Below are positions 33,901-43,142 of a DNA stretch of 64,000 bases, in pieces; position 1 is the stretch's first letter; the number at the start of each line of letters is the position of its first letter. The translations under genes and the position numbers were made by a program. The notes under the pieces are model-generated. The model did not search any database. It was not told where the DNA came from and worked only from the letters and a program-made list of their open reading frames with translations. The DNA lies in the NCBI RefSeq assembly GCF_021532615.1, contig NZ_JAKGAQ010000001.1, positions 372,001 through 436,000 on the forward strand, read 5' to 3'. This DNA is from Octadecabacter dasysiphoniae. Lineage in GTDB: Bacteria; Pseudomonadota; Alphaproteobacteria; Rhodobacterales; Rhodobacteraceae.

Positions 33901-36141
33901 ATGCCAGAGCTTTTCGAGACACAAAGCCGCAAATTGTTAGGCCGCCTGCGCGATGTCATGGCAAGTGGCGAAGCAGGGCAGGCGCGCCTGAATGAAATCG
34001 TGCGCCTGATCGCGTCTTCGATGCGCGCCGAGGTGTGTTCGATCTACCTGTTTCGAGACGCTGAAACGCTTGAACTTTGTGCAACCGAAGGTCTGGAACA
34101 AGAAGCGGTGCACCAAACGCGGATGCGTCTTGGTGAAGGTCTGGTGGGCCGCGTCGCCAAGACAAAAAGGGTGGTAAACACTGCCGATGCGCCAAATTCC
34201 AAGGGCTTCCGCTACATGGCGGAAACGGGCGAGGAACGGTATTCAAGTTTCTGCGGTATTCCCGTGCAGCGTTTGGGCGAAACGATGGGCGTGCTTGTTG
34301 TGCAATCGCTTGAGTCCCGCGAATTTACCGCAGATGAGGTCTATGCGCTGGAAGTGGTCGCCATGGTGTTGGCCGAAATGAACGAACTTGGTGCCTTTGC
34401 GGGCGAGGGTGCGGCCTTGCGGGCCCGTCACCAAGATCCGCTGATGGTGCGTGGCACCGTGGGCCAAGAAGGTGCGGCGGGTGGCAATGTGTACCTGCAT
34501 GAACCGCGCGTTGTTGTGACCAATCTGATCGCCGATGACCCTGACGCCGAACTTAGCCGTTTGCGCGAAGCCGTCGACACATTGCGCTTTTCCGTTGATG
34601 AAATGCTGACCCAGACGGCGACCGTGAACAAAGACCAAAAGCAGGTGCTTGAGGCCTACCGGATGTTCGCAAATTCACGTGGTTGGATGAAACGGATGGA
34701 GGCGGACATCGCCCAAGGTCTATCCGCCGAAGCCGCAGTTGAAAAAGAACAATCACTGGCCCGCACGCGGATGGGGCAGGCCGATAGTTATCTGCGCGAC
34801 CGTCTGCATGATCTTGATGATCTGTCCAACCGTTTGCTGCGGATTTTGACAGGCCAAGGCAGCAACACGGGGGCGGAAATGCCCGAAAACCCGGTGCTGG
34901 TTGCGCGCAATATCGGCCCCGGAGAGCTGTTGGAATATGGCAAAGCCCTGAAGGGTATTGTGCTTGAGGAAGGGTCTGTTGGCAGTCACGCGGCGATTAT
35001 CGCGCGGGCATGGGCGATCCCGCTGGTGATCCGCGCCGAAGGGATCGTGACGGCGGCGTTGAACGGCGATCCCATCCTCGTGGACGGCGAACAGGGCATC
35101 GTGCATTTGCGCCCTGATGACACCGTTCAGGCAGCCTTTCGCGACAAAGTCGCAATGCAAACAGAGGCGCAGGCGCGGTACGCCAATCTTCGCGAATTGC
35201 CCGCACAGGCCAAATGCGGATCTGTTATTGATCTGCATATGAATGCGGGCTTGATGGCTGATTTGCCGTCGCTGGAAAGTTCCGGCGCGGAAGGGGTCGG
35301 GCTGTTTCGCACGGAATTACAGTTTCTTATTCGCAGTCAGATGCCAAAACGTGCTGAGTTATCGGCGCTGTACGCCCGTGTGATGGATGCGGCCAAGGGG
35401 CGGCGCGTGGCGTTTCGCACGCTTGATATCGGATCAGACAAAGTGCTGACCTACATGAAGCCGAACGACGAACCCAACCCCGCGATGGGCTGGCGTGCGA
35501 TCCGCGTCGGCCTTGAAAAACCCGGTGTGCTGCGCATGCAGTTGCAGGCACTCATCCGCGCGGCAAATGGTCGTTCGCTGACGGTCATGTTCCCGTTTGT
35601 GGCCCAGCTCGAAGAGTTCCGCATGGCACGTGCCGAGTTTGACAAAGCGATGGAGCGTGAACGTATCCTCGGTCATCCGCTGCCCGCAGATGTGCAAATT
35701 GGCGCGATGCTGGAAACGCCGAGCCTTGCGTTTGCACCAGATATTTTCTTTCAAGAGGTCGATTTTATCTCGATCGGGGGCAACGACCTCAAGCAGTTTT
35801 TCTTTGCGGCGGATCGTGAAAACGAACGTGTGCGGCGGCGCTACGACACGCTGAACGTCAGCTTTCTGACATTCCTTGAACAGCTGATTGCACGCTGCAA
35901 GGCCCACAACACCCCCGTCAGTTTTTGTGGCGAAGACGCCGGCCGCCCGATCGAAGCGGTTGCATTTGCGGCCCTTGGTCTGCGCAGTTTGTCCATGCGG
36001 CCCGCGTCCATTGGGCCCGTAAAACACTTGTTACGGCGTTTGAACCTGGATGAGGTGAAGGTCGTGATTGATGAGGCCCGCAGGCGGGGTGATCAATCGG
36101 TGCGTGGTGCCATCAGTGACTACCTGCGCACGCAGGTTTAG
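33901..36141 (+). CDS. ptsP: Nitrogen-PTS phosphoenolpyruvate-protein phosphotransferase (EI-Ntr)
   Basis: 746 residues from the ATG at 33901 (GGGGGA just upstream). An N-terminal GAF domain (about 15-165) precedes the enzyme I core: the phospho-His domain with His363 in GSHAAIIARAW, and the PEP-binding barrel with GAEGVGLFRTELQFL, RTLDIGSDK, GAMLETPS, IGGNDLKQFFFAADR and SFCGEDAG. It transfers phosphate from PEP to NPr in the regulatory PTS-Ntr chain that senses nitrogen status. A TTG at 33877 is a possible but less likely start. It converges with the next gene with a 4-bp overlap. Confidence 0.96.
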   Translation: MPELFETQSRKLLGRLRDVMASGEAGQARLNEIVRLIASSMRAEVCSIYLFRDAETLELCATEGLEQEAVHQTRMRLGEGLVGRVAKTKRVVNTADAPNSKGFRYMAETGEERYSSFCGIPVQRLGETMGVLVVQSLESREFTADEVYALEVVAMVLAEMNELGAFAGEGAALRARHQDPLMVRGTVGQEGAAGGNVYLHEPRVVVTNLIADDPDAELSRLREAVDTLRFSVDEMLTQTATVNKDQKQVLEAYRMFANSRGWMKRMEADIAQGLSAEAAVEKEQSLARTRMGQADSYLRDRLHDLDDLSNRLLRILTGQGSNTGAEMPENPVLVARNIGPGELLEYGKALKGIVLEEGSVGSHAAIIARAWAIPLVIRAEGIVTAALNGDPILVDGEQGIVHLRPDDTVQAAFRDKVAMQTEAQARYANLRELPAQAKCGSVIDLHMNAGLMADLPSLESSGAEGVGLFRTELQFLIRSQMPKRAELSALYARVMDAAKGRRVAFRTLDIGSDKVLTYMKPNDEPNPAMGWRAIRVGLEKPGVLRMQLQALIRAANGRSLTVMFPFVAQLEEFRMARAEFDKAMERERILGHPLPADVQIGAMLETPSLAFAPDIFFQEVDFISIGGNDLKQFFFAADRENERVRRRYDTLNVSFLTFLEQLIARCKAHNTPVSFCGEDAGRPIEAVAFAALGLRSLSMRPASIGPVKHLLRRLNLDEVKVVIDEARRRGDQSVRGAISDYLRTQV

Positions 36142-36947
36142 GCTTTCATAAGCGGACGTTTGAGCAGGGCAAGGTCTGCGTGAAACGCATCAACAACGGC
36201 CTCTGTTCCGTGGATACGCGCCAATGCCCGCAGACCGAAATGCACATGCGCCATGTCAGTGTAGTAACTGACGAAGGTGTAATTTGTGCCCGCCCCAGCA
36301 GCGGCCCCAAGGATCGGAACCGTCTGCGAGGCGAGCTTTTGGCCCAAAACCGTTGCGAATTTCGGCGCGACTTTGCTGATCAATTTGTTGATCGCAGCAC
36401 CGGACAACCCGATGCGCGCGCCAACAAAACTGGTATCCACACCGTCATCGCCATCCTCAGGCCCGCCCTTGCCAAAGACGTGCAGACATTGGGCGCGGGT
36501 TTCAACCGTCAAAGGATCTTCGCCATGTTCTGCCGCGATGCGTTGGACCGCGCGGAAGATGACAGTGGTGGCCAGCGGCAGTTCTGCGAGGGCGGTTGGA
36601 AGCCCGCCAAACCCGCCAATGGCACCTGACATCGACGCCAAAGCTTTGTGCGCGCGGTCCGTTGCGATAAATCGGCCCATGCCGCCCATACTGCGCCCCG
36701 CGGCATCATAGCTTGCGCGCAAACCGCGTGTGGCAGCCGCGTCTAGTCGTGCGCGGGTACTGTCAGGCAGCAGTTTTAGCCCGTCTTCGACCTGCCCGCC
36801 AAGGAAGGACACGACCTGCATCAAAACACCTGATGCCGCGTGTTGGCGCTGCGCAAGGGCTTTGATCTGAACGCGCGCGGCGTCCGTTAGCGGGGCAGGC
36901 GGATCAACTGGATTGATCACGCGCATGAAATCGGGGTCTTTCGTCAT
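36138..36947 (-). CDS. EcsC-family protein
   Basis: 269 residues from the ATG at 36947. SYDAAGRSMGGMGRFIATDRAHKALASMSGAIGGFGGLPTALAELPLATTVIFRAVQRIA and AINKLISKVAPKFATVLGQKLASQTVPILGAAAGAGTNYTFVSYY are the hallmarks of EcsC-like proteins, which are amphipathic, glycine-rich and of unclear function. No clear ribosome site precedes 36947; the next in-frame ATG is at 36926. The frame is open to 37028 but overlaps the GNAT gene. Confidence 0.85.
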   Translation of the reverse strand: MTKDPDFMRVINPVDPPAPLTDAARVQIKALAQRQHAASGVLMQVVSFLGGQVEDGLKLLPDSTRARLDAAATRGLRASYDAAGRSMGGMGRFIATDRAHKALASMSGAIGGFGGLPTALAELPLATTVIFRAVQRIAAEHGEDPLTVETRAQCLHVFGKGGPEDGDDGVDTSFVGARIGLSGAAINKLISKVAPKFATVLGQKLASQTVPILGAAAGAGTNYTFVSYYTDMAHVHFGLRALARIHGTEAVVDAFHADLALLKRPLMKA

Positions 36948-36978
36948 ATGATCGATATGGGGGCTGGCTTGTGGTTTT

Positions 36979-37452
36979 TCAATCAAGGCTCTTGCGGACG
37001 CGGCCGCGAATACCGGCCCACGCCCCATGTCCCAGCACGCGGTCCGGGTTCGTGGGCGGCGGCATGACGACGCCGTTCAGCCGGTTGAATCCAAAGCGTT
37101 CGTAGTACGGCGCGTCCCCGACCAGTAGCACGCGGGGCCATCCTGCGGGGGCGGATCGTTCCAACACATCGCGGATCATCAGTGATCCCAGGCCTTCGCC
37201 TTGACGGGTCGGGTGCACGGCGACGGGGCCTAGCAGGAGGGCGCGGTGGTCTTCAATTCTGATGGGCCAGCAACGGATCGCGCCACCGATGCCGCCATCG
37301 TCGTAACGCACCACGCGGCAGAACGCAGGCACAGCAGGCACATCATCGCGCAAACGATAGGACGACAACGCCTTTCGGCCCGGCGCGAACGTCAGATCAT
37401 AGAGAGCTTCAATCGCCCACCAATCGTCAGGGGTTTCATCTGCGAGTTCCAT
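36979..37452 (-). CDS. GNAT N-acetyltransferase (YhbS-like)
   Basis: 157 residues. IEDHRALLLGPVAVHPTRQGEGLGSLMIRDVLERS is the acetyl-CoA-binding core (Q-G-E-G-L-G) and VLLVGDAPYYERFGFNRL the typical C-terminal strand, as in YhbS-type enzymes. It lies 31 bp upstream of the EcsC gene on the same strand and may share its transcript. Confidence 0.9.
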   Translation of the reverse strand: MELADETPDDWWAIEALYDLTFAPGRKALSSYRLRDDVPAVPAFCRVVRYDDGGIGGAIRCWPIRIEDHRALLLGPVAVHPTRQGEGLGSLMIRDVLERSAPAGWPRVLLVGDAPYYERFGFNRLNGVVMPPPTNPDRVLGHGAWAGIRGRVRKSLD

Positions 37453-37521
37453 GGGTTCGGTTGAACCTGTGTTTTGCTTTCAATGCAAACAGGATATTGG
37501 AGCGGCAAAAGGGAACCTGAA

Positions 37522-38124
37522 ATGTTTTACGAACCAAAAAACGGCCACGGATTGCCGCATAATCCGTTCAATGCAGTTGTAACCCCGCGCCCAATCGGTT
37601 GGATTTCGAGCCGCGGCGCGGATGGGACCGACAACCTTGCACCCTACTCGTTTTTCAATGCGGTGGCGTATGAGCCGCCCCAGGTGATGTTTTCGTCCAC
37701 CAGTGTGAAAGCGGATCGCGGCGATACGAAGGACAGCGTTGCCAACATTCGCGAAACAGGTGTGTTTGCTGTGAATATCGTCGAATACGCGATGCGCGAT
37801 GTGATGAACCGCACATCGGGGCTGTGGGGCCGTGAGGTTGATGAATTCGTCGATGCAGGGATTGAAAAGGCGGCGTGCCGTATGATTGATTGCGCGTCTG
37901 TGGCGGGCGCGCCTGCGGTGCTGGAATGCCGTATGACGCAAATCATCAAGATCGAAGGAGAGGCGAATTTCGCGGTCTTCGGCGAAGTTGTCGGCGTAAA
38001 TTTACGTGATGATTGTATGGTGGATGGGGCGTTTGATGTGACGACGTTCCACCCCCTCGCGCGCGGGGGATACAAAGACTATTCGGTGGTGCGGGACGTC
38101 TTTCAACTGGAACGGCCTGAATAG
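37522..38124 (+). CDS. Flavin reductase-like FMN-binding protein
   Basis: 200 residues from the ATG at 37522 (AAAGGGA nine bases upstream). The split beta-barrel flavin-reductase domain is clear: TPRPIGWISSRGADGTDNLAPYSFFNAVAYEPPQVMF and DTKDSVANIRETGVFAVNIV. The family binds FMN and reduces free flavin or acts on small carbonyl substrates. The frame is open back to 37474 without a supporting site. Divergent from the GNAT gene. Confidence 0.88.
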   Translation: MFYEPKNGHGLPHNPFNAVVTPRPIGWISSRGADGTDNLAPYSFFNAVAYEPPQVMFSSTSVKADRGDTKDSVANIRETGVFAVNIVEYAMRDVMNRTSGLWGREVDEFVDAGIEKAACRMIDCASVAGAPAVLECRMTQIIKIEGEANFAVFGEVVGVNLRDDCMVDGAFDVTTFHPLARGGYKDYSVVRDVFQLERPE

Positions 38125-38146
38125 AAGGTATGGCGGGGCGGGACTG

Positions 38147-38161
38147 TTTGGCTATGCCAAA
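38147..38161. terminator. Hairpin between convergent flavin reductase and SulP genes
   Basis: TTTGGC-TAT-GCCAAA, a perfect 6-bp stem, is flanked by an imperfect GGGGCGGG / GCCCGCCC outer pairing. It lies in the 58-bp gap of two convergent genes and can serve both. Confidence 0.55.
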
Positions 38162-38182
38162 TGCGCCCGCCCGCCAACCCGA

Positions 38183-39826
38183 TCAGTGCCCGCCGATGAT
38201 TCCGGTCCTAACCGAATAATCGACAGCGATTTCGTAATCCGGATCGTCATCACTATCCACGACCAAGTGACCGGCTTTGGACAGCAGCGCGTGGCAATCA
38301 TGGGTCAGGTGGCGCAACTGGATGGCTTTGCCTGAATCCTCGTATTTTAGCGCGACCGCTTCGATGGCTTGTAGGGCGGACTGGTCTGCCACGCGGGAGC
38401 CTTCGAAATCGATGATAACAGCCATCGGGTCGTTTTCTGCGTCAAACAGCTCCATGAAACCTTCAGCTGATCCAAAGAACAGCGGGCCGTTGATCTTATA
38501 CACTTTGGCGCCTTCCGGTGTGACGTAGGTCGATGCATAAATCCGCGTGGCGTTGGACCACGCATAGGCCAGCGCGGACACGATCACACCGACAACAACG
38601 GCTGTCGCAAGGTCTGTCATGACTGTCACGACCGTCACCAACACGATCACAAACGCGTCCATGCGTGGTACTTTGGTCATGATTTTGAACGAGTTCCACG
38701 CGAACGTGCCGATCACGACCATGAACATGACACCCACCAATGCGGCCAGAGGGATTTTCCCGATCAGGCCGGACGCAAACAGAATAAACGCCAGAAGGAA
38801 CAACGCAGCGGCGGTGCCCGCAATCCGGGTACGTCCGCCAGATTTTACGTTGATCATCGATTGACCAATCATCGCACAACCGCCCATGCCGCCAAAGAAA
38901 CCTGTCACAGTGTTGGCCACGCCTTGCGCGATACATTCTTGGGACGCCCCACCGCGTTTGTTCACGATCTCACCGACGAGATTCAGCGTCAAAAGGCTTT
39001 CGATCAGGCCGATGGCCGCGAGGATGAAGGCATAGGGCGCGATGATATACAGGGTTTCCAACGTGAAAGGGACGGACGGGATATGAAACGCGGGCAGGCC
39101 GCCTTCGATGTCCGCCAGATTTTCGACGACCAAGATGCGTGTGCCGAAATTGAAATATTCGAGGGCGATTGCGATCAGTGCAACAATACCGATGCCAGCC
39201 AAAGGGGCCGGAATCAGGTTTGTGACCTTTGGCCAGACCCAGATGATTGCCATGGTCAGCGCTGTCAGCGCGAGCATCACATAAAGCTCTGTGCCATGCA
39301 GCCAGTCCCCGGATGCCATGCCGTGTCCGCCACTCGCGCTTGCTGAGCCGGGTTCTTGAAACTGCCCCAATTGTGCAAGGAAAATCACAATAGCGAGTCC
39401 ATTTACAAAGCCCAGCATAACAGGATGCGGCACAAGGCGGATGAACTTCCCCCAGTGCATAAACCCGACGACAAGTTGGATCAGCCCCATCAACACCACG
39501 GTCGCAAACAGATATTCCACGCCGTGCACCGCCACGAGGGACACCATCACAACGGCCAAAGCACCTGTTGCGCCGGAAATCATGCCCGGACGCCCGCCAA
39601 TCAATGCGGTGATCAGTCCGACGATAAAGGCCGCGTACAAACCGACAAGTGGATCAACCCCGGCCACAAAGGCAAAGGCCACCGCTTCGGGGACCAGCGC
39701 CAAGGCGACAGTCAGGCCGGACAGAACCTCAATACGCAGGCGGTCCGGAGTGAGGTTGGCCGCAGACGGCTTAAGATCGGCATCTTCAAGACGGCCTACG
39801 AGATTAGCGAAAATGGACTGACGCAA
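38183..39826 (-). CDS. SulP-family anion transporter with STAS domain
   Basis: 547 residues: about 10-12 membrane segments (EVLSGLTVALALVPEAVAFA near the start, GGRPGMISGATGALAVVM, FFGGMGGCAMIGQSMINVKSGGRTR) and a C-terminal STAS domain (about 435-530, VIIDFEGSRVADQSALQAIEAV). SulP proteins carry sulfate, bicarbonate or other anions. The start is a TTG with AGGTGA seven bases upstream; no in-frame ATG is near. Substrate not decidable here. Confidence 0.92.
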   Translation of the reverse strand: MRQSIFANLVGRLEDADLKPSAANLTPDRLRIEVLSGLTVALALVPEAVAFAFVAGVDPLVGLYAAFIVGLITALIGGRPGMISGATGALAVVMVSLVAVHGVEYLFATVVLMGLIQLVVGFMHWGKFIRLVPHPVMLGFVNGLAIVIFLAQLGQFQEPGSASASGGHGMASGDWLHGTELYVMLALTALTMAIIWVWPKVTNLIPAPLAGIGIVALIAIALEYFNFGTRILVVENLADIEGGLPAFHIPSVPFTLETLYIIAPYAFILAAIGLIESLLTLNLVGEIVNKRGGASQECIAQGVANTVTGFFGGMGGCAMIGQSMINVKSGGRTRIAGTAAALFLLAFILFASGLIGKIPLAALVGVMFMVVIGTFAWNSFKIMTKVPRMDAFVIVLVTVVTVMTDLATAVVVGVIVSALAYAWSNATRIYASTYVTPEGAKVYKINGPLFFGSAEGFMELFDAENDPMAVIIDFEGSRVADQSALQAIEAVALKYEDSGKAIQLRHLTHDCHALLSKAGHLVVDSDDDPDYEIAVDYSVRTGIIGGH

Positions 39827-39934
39827 AACGGGTCACCTGAGGGTTTGAGTGGATTTGTTGCCCTCCTAGCGGAGCCATCGCGCAGTGTCACCCCCGCGCG
39901 TTGGATTAGCTGCGTGCGCCGTCGTCCGGTTGTG

Positions 39935-40522
39935 TTAAAGCCAAAGAACCACGACCCATGCATTCAGTAAATAATAGACAATTACGCCCCCTGACATCAG
40001 CGCGACCCAAGCCACGATCGCGCCTTGCCCGATCAACGCAGCAGATGCCAACGCAAGGACCAAATGGCCCGCCGCAAGGATGGTTTGAGTCCCTTCAAGG
40101 TGCTGCCCCATGCGTGCAAATTTGTTGGGCATTCGCGGCAAGTCTTCGGGTGAAAAGACGACAAACCACAAGATGCTAATGCCTTGAAATGCAATGAAAA
40201 CAGTAAACGCTATTTGCGCGATCCGATCAGACCCGAAAACAAGCGCATTGAACGGCCAACCCATTATCAAGACCATTGCCCAGAGAACATAGCGCCTGTC
40301 GGTTGCCCATTGCCGCTTCACTCGGGGGTTCAGTGTGAAATTCAGGATCGCTTGGGCACCAAAGCGCGCAAGTCATCCCAAAGCGACGGGCGCCAGTGCC
40401 TGTCCGAATGCGACTGGTTGCAGTTGGTCGGCCAACCACCAGACACACCAAGGCAACAGCGCCAGGGCGACACTTACAACGCCGGGCATCGGCACCAGCC
40501 GAAAAGAACGCAACACCTTCAT
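39935..40522 (-). pseudogene. Membrane-protein gene interrupted by one in-frame TGA
   Basis: A single 195-codon frame from the ATG at 40522 to the stop at 39935 is broken only by TGA at 40375-40373 (codon 50). Before it: MKVLRSFRLVPMPGVVSVALALLPWCVWW and on to QALAPVALG; after it, without frame change, LARFGAQAILNFTLNPRVKRQWA and on to LLNAWVVVLWL. The two parts together give a small protein with about five hydrophobic segments. A TGG-to-TGA change (Trp to stop) is the simplest explanation. The second part could restart at GTG 40321. Family not recognised. A sequencing error is also possible. Confidence 0.7.
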
Positions 40523-40636
40523 AATTGGGGCATAATCCCCCCAGTTGGCGAAATTATGACTCAGGTTCGGGGTAATCGAGCCTTCACAACCGTCGCTGCG
40601 CACGGCAAAGTTGCAGAGCGGATCAGGGGATTTGGT

Positions 40637-41506
40637 ATGAAAGCGAAAATTGGAATCATCGGCGGGTCGGGTCTTTATGACATTGACGGGCTGGAGGGGG
40701 CCGAGTGGGTCAGCGTTGAAAGCCCATGGGGTGCCCCGTCTGATGCGATTTTATGCGGCACGCTGAACGGGGTGGACATGGCGTTCTTGCCCCGTCATGG
40801 GCGCGGGCATGTTCATTCGCCCAGCACCGTGCCGTATCGCGCCAACATTGATGCGTTGAAACGGTTGGGCGTGACGGATGTAATAAGCGTGTCGGCCTGC
40901 GGGTCGTTTCGCGAAGAAATGGCACCGGGCGATTTCGTGATCGTCAGTGATTTCATTGACCGCACCTTTGCGCGTGAAAAATCGTTCTTTGGCACCGGAT
41001 GCGTGGCCCATGTCAGTGTGGCCCATCCGGTCTGTGCGCGGCTTGGCGATGCCTGTGAGGCTGCGGGACGCGCCGCGGGCGTTACAGTGCACCGTGGTGG
41101 CACCTATCTGGCGATGGAAGGGCCGCAATTTTCCAGTATGGCCGAAAGCAAACTGTATCGTGATGTGTGGGGTTGCGACGTCATCGGCATGACGAATATG
41201 CCCGAAGCAAAACTCGCCCGCGAGGCTGAGCTTTGTTATGCGTCCGTCGCGATGATCACTGATTATGACAGCTGGCACCCCGATCACGGCAGCGTTGATA
41301 TCTCTGACATTATCGCCACGCTGGGGGCCAATTCAGCGGCGGCCAAACAAACTGTCGCCGGGCTCGCTCCGCGCCTTGCTGGCCCGCGCGAGGTCTGCCC
41401 GTGCGGTTGTGATCGTGCCTTGGAATTCGCGATTATGACAGCGCCTGATGCGCGCGATGCGGCCATGTTGGCCAAGCTGGATGCGGTGGCAGGGCGGGTT
41501 TTGTGA
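40637..41506 (+). CDS. mtnP: S-methyl-5'-thioadenosine phosphorylase
   Basis: 289 residues from the ATG at 40637 (AGGGGA upstream). KIGIIGGSGLYDIDGL, RHGRGHVHSPSTVPYRANIDALKRLGV, VSACGSFREEMAPGDFVI, GGTYLAMEGPQFSSMAESKLYR and GMTNMPEAKLAREAELCYA are MTAP blocks. It cleaves MTA to adenine and methylthioribose 1-phosphate; the adenine can be taken by apt, two genes downstream. The frame is open back to 40184 but that part has no start signal. Confidence 0.96.
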   Translation: MKAKIGIIGGSGLYDIDGLEGAEWVSVESPWGAPSDAILCGTLNGVDMAFLPRHGRGHVHSPSTVPYRANIDALKRLGVTDVISVSACGSFREEMAPGDFVIVSDFIDRTFAREKSFFGTGCVAHVSVAHPVCARLGDACEAAGRAAGVTVHRGGTYLAMEGPQFSSMAESKLYRDVWGCDVIGMTNMPEAKLAREAELCYASVAMITDYDSWHPDHGSVDISDIIATLGANSAAAKQTVAGLAPRLAGPREVCPCGCDRALEFAIMTAPDARDAAMLAKLDAVAGRVL

Positions 41507-42156
41507 TCAGACTGTTGGCCGCCACCGTGCTGGCCACACCCTTGGTCGCGCAGGAATATATCGTCACGGATGGCCCACTGTCTGACGTCGATTTTTATCA
41601 ATTGGTGTCGTGTGCGGCCACGCCGGGGCTGGGCTGCAATGAACCCATCGTGAAATGGGACAAATCGGTTGTCACAGTCACCTTTGCGCCGATCCCCGTG
41701 ACCTATCCGTCAGAAAAGGCGCGCGAAATGAACCGCGTGCTCGATACAACAATCATCCAAATCAATTCCGCCGCGCCGGGGTTGAACCTGCAACGTGTGT
41801 CCAAAGCCACCTCCGCTGACATTGTTATTCATCTGCAACCGATCCGCGCGGGCGACGCCATTCGCGGTACGGGGTATCCCGATATGGATGGAATTCCGAT
41901 TGGTGCCGCACAGGTGCAGGTGTTTTGGGATGACAATCTAAACTTGACCGAAGCCGCCATTGTGTTTGCGTCCGACATCCCGATCGAACAATTGGGCCCC
42001 ATCATGGTCGAAGAACTATCACAGGCGATGGGATTGATGACCGACATCCGAAATCCGTACTACGAAACCCGATCCGTATTTTCCGAAGACAGCAACAGCG
42101 TTCAAAAACTCGGGGTGCAAGACCGCGCAGCCCTTCGTTTTCATTATCCAGATTAA
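41503..42156 (+). CDS. DUF2927-family secreted protein
   Basis: 217 residues starting at a GTG that overlaps the mtnP stop. A short signal peptide (MIRLLAATVLATPLVAQ) is followed by a domain of the DUF2927 type (VVTVTFAPIPVTYPSEKAREMNRVLDTTI, and EELSQAMGLMTDIRNPYYETRSVFSED). The EELSQAMGL segment sits where secreted zinc peptidases have HExxH, but lacks the histidines, so it is probably a non-catalytic relative. Function unknown. Confidence 0.8.
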   Translation: MIRLLAATVLATPLVAQEYIVTDGPLSDVDFYQLVSCAATPGLGCNEPIVKWDKSVVTVTFAPIPVTYPSEKAREMNRVLDTTIIQINSAAPGLNLQRVSKATSADIVIHLQPIRAGDAIRGTGYPDMDGIPIGAAQVQVFWDDNLNLTEAAIVFASDIPIEQLGPIMVEELSQAMGLMTDIRNPYYETRSVFSEDSNSVQKLGVQDRAALRFHYPD

Positions 42157-42177
42157 TCGCGCCCTTAAGGAGCCCAT

Positions 42178-42720
42178 ATGAAACCCGCTAAAAAGACCGT
42201 TCAAGATTACATTCGCACGATCCCGGATTTCCCCCACGAAGGCATCATGTTTCGCGATGTCACGACGTTGTTTGCCAGCCCGCGCGGGTTTCGTATGGCG
42301 GTGGATCAGCTGCTGCATCCATATGCAGGTGAAGACATTGATGTCGTTGTCGGCCTTGAGGCGCGTGGTTTCATCCTTGGCGGGGCAATCGCGCACCAGC
42401 TTGGCAAGGGTTTCGTTCCGATCCGCAAACAGGGCAAATTGCCCGGCAACGTCATCAGCCAGCCCTACACGCTGGAATACGGCGAAGCGGTGATGGAAAT
42501 CCACGATGACGCGATCGAGGCGGGCGCCAAGGTTTTGGTTGTCGACGATCTTTTGGCGACGGGCGGCACCGCCGAAGCGGGCATCAAGCTGTTGGAAAAA
42601 CTGGGCGGTGAGGTCGTGGGCTGTGCCTTCGTCATCGATCTGCCGGAATTAGGCGGACGCGCAAAGCTGGAAAAAATGGGGCAAGACGTCCACGTGCTTT
42701 GTGAATTTGACGGGGAGTAA
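42178..42720 (+). CDS. apt: Adenine phosphoribosyltransferase
   Basis: 180 residues; makes AMP from adenine and [48 protein letters not shown] and the PRPP-binding loop [14 protein letters not shown] are intact. It completes the adenine salvage started by mtnP in the same transcript, with the DUF2927 gene between. Confidence 0.97.
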   Translation: MKPAKKTVQDYIRTIPDFPHEGIMFRDVTTLFASPRGFRMAVDQLLHPYAGEDIDVVVGLEARGFILGGAIAHQLGKGFVPIRKQGKLPGNVISQPYTLEYGEAVMEIHDDAIEAGAKVLVVDDLLATGGTAEAGIKLLEKLGGEVVGCAFVIDLPELGGRAKLEKMGQDVHVLCEFDGE

Positions 42721-42724
42721 ACGC

Positions 42725-43141
42725 CTAGTTCGCTTTGCGTTTGGGCATAAAGGGCAGGGGGGCGACGGGAATACCGTCATCGATCAGCTTTTTCGCCTCT
42801 TCAAGTTTGGCGGTGCCGTGGATCGGGCGTTCCGGGACGTCACCGTCATGCATCTTGCGGGCTTCTTGGGCAAAGCTAAGGCCCACATCGTCGCTGTTGG
42901 CCTCAACGTCCGCACGTAATTTAGCAAGGGCGGTTTCCGCGTCAGACTGCGGCGTTTTCAGATCAACCTTGTTGCCTTTCGCCGGAACGGACGGGGCCAT
43001 CATCGCCCGTTTGACGTCGCTCGATCCGCAGATCGCACAGGCCAGATGCCCCGATTGCGCCAGCGCATCAAACGCGTCTGACGACTGGAACCAGCTTTCG
43101 AAACGGTGGTCCTGATCACATATGAGGGTATAGCGGATCAC
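42725..43141 (-). CDS. DUF1178-family protein
   Basis: 138 residues from the GTG at 43141. MIRYTLICDQDHRFESWFQSSDAFDAL and HLACAICGSSDVKRAMMAPSVP are typical; the Cys pairs (C8 and the CAIC/CGSS pair) suggest a zinc ribbon. The frame extends to a TTG at 43162, but GTG 43141 directly follows the NUDIX stop and fits the family start. Function unknown; convergent with apt by a 4-bp gap. Confidence 0.88.
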   Translation of the reverse strand: MIRYTLICDQDHRFESWFQSSDAFDALAQSGHLACAICGSSDVKRAMMAPSVPAKGNKVDLKTPQSDAETALAKLRADVEANSDDVGLSFAQEARKMHDGDVPERPIHGTAKLEEAKKLIDDGIPVAPLPFMPKRKAN

Positions 43142-43142
43142 G

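Noticed and set aside
40373..40375. TGA read as selenocysteine
   Set aside because: A hydrophobic membrane protein is not a known selenoprotein type, and I see no convincing SECIS hairpin directly after the codon; nonsense mutation or error is simpler.
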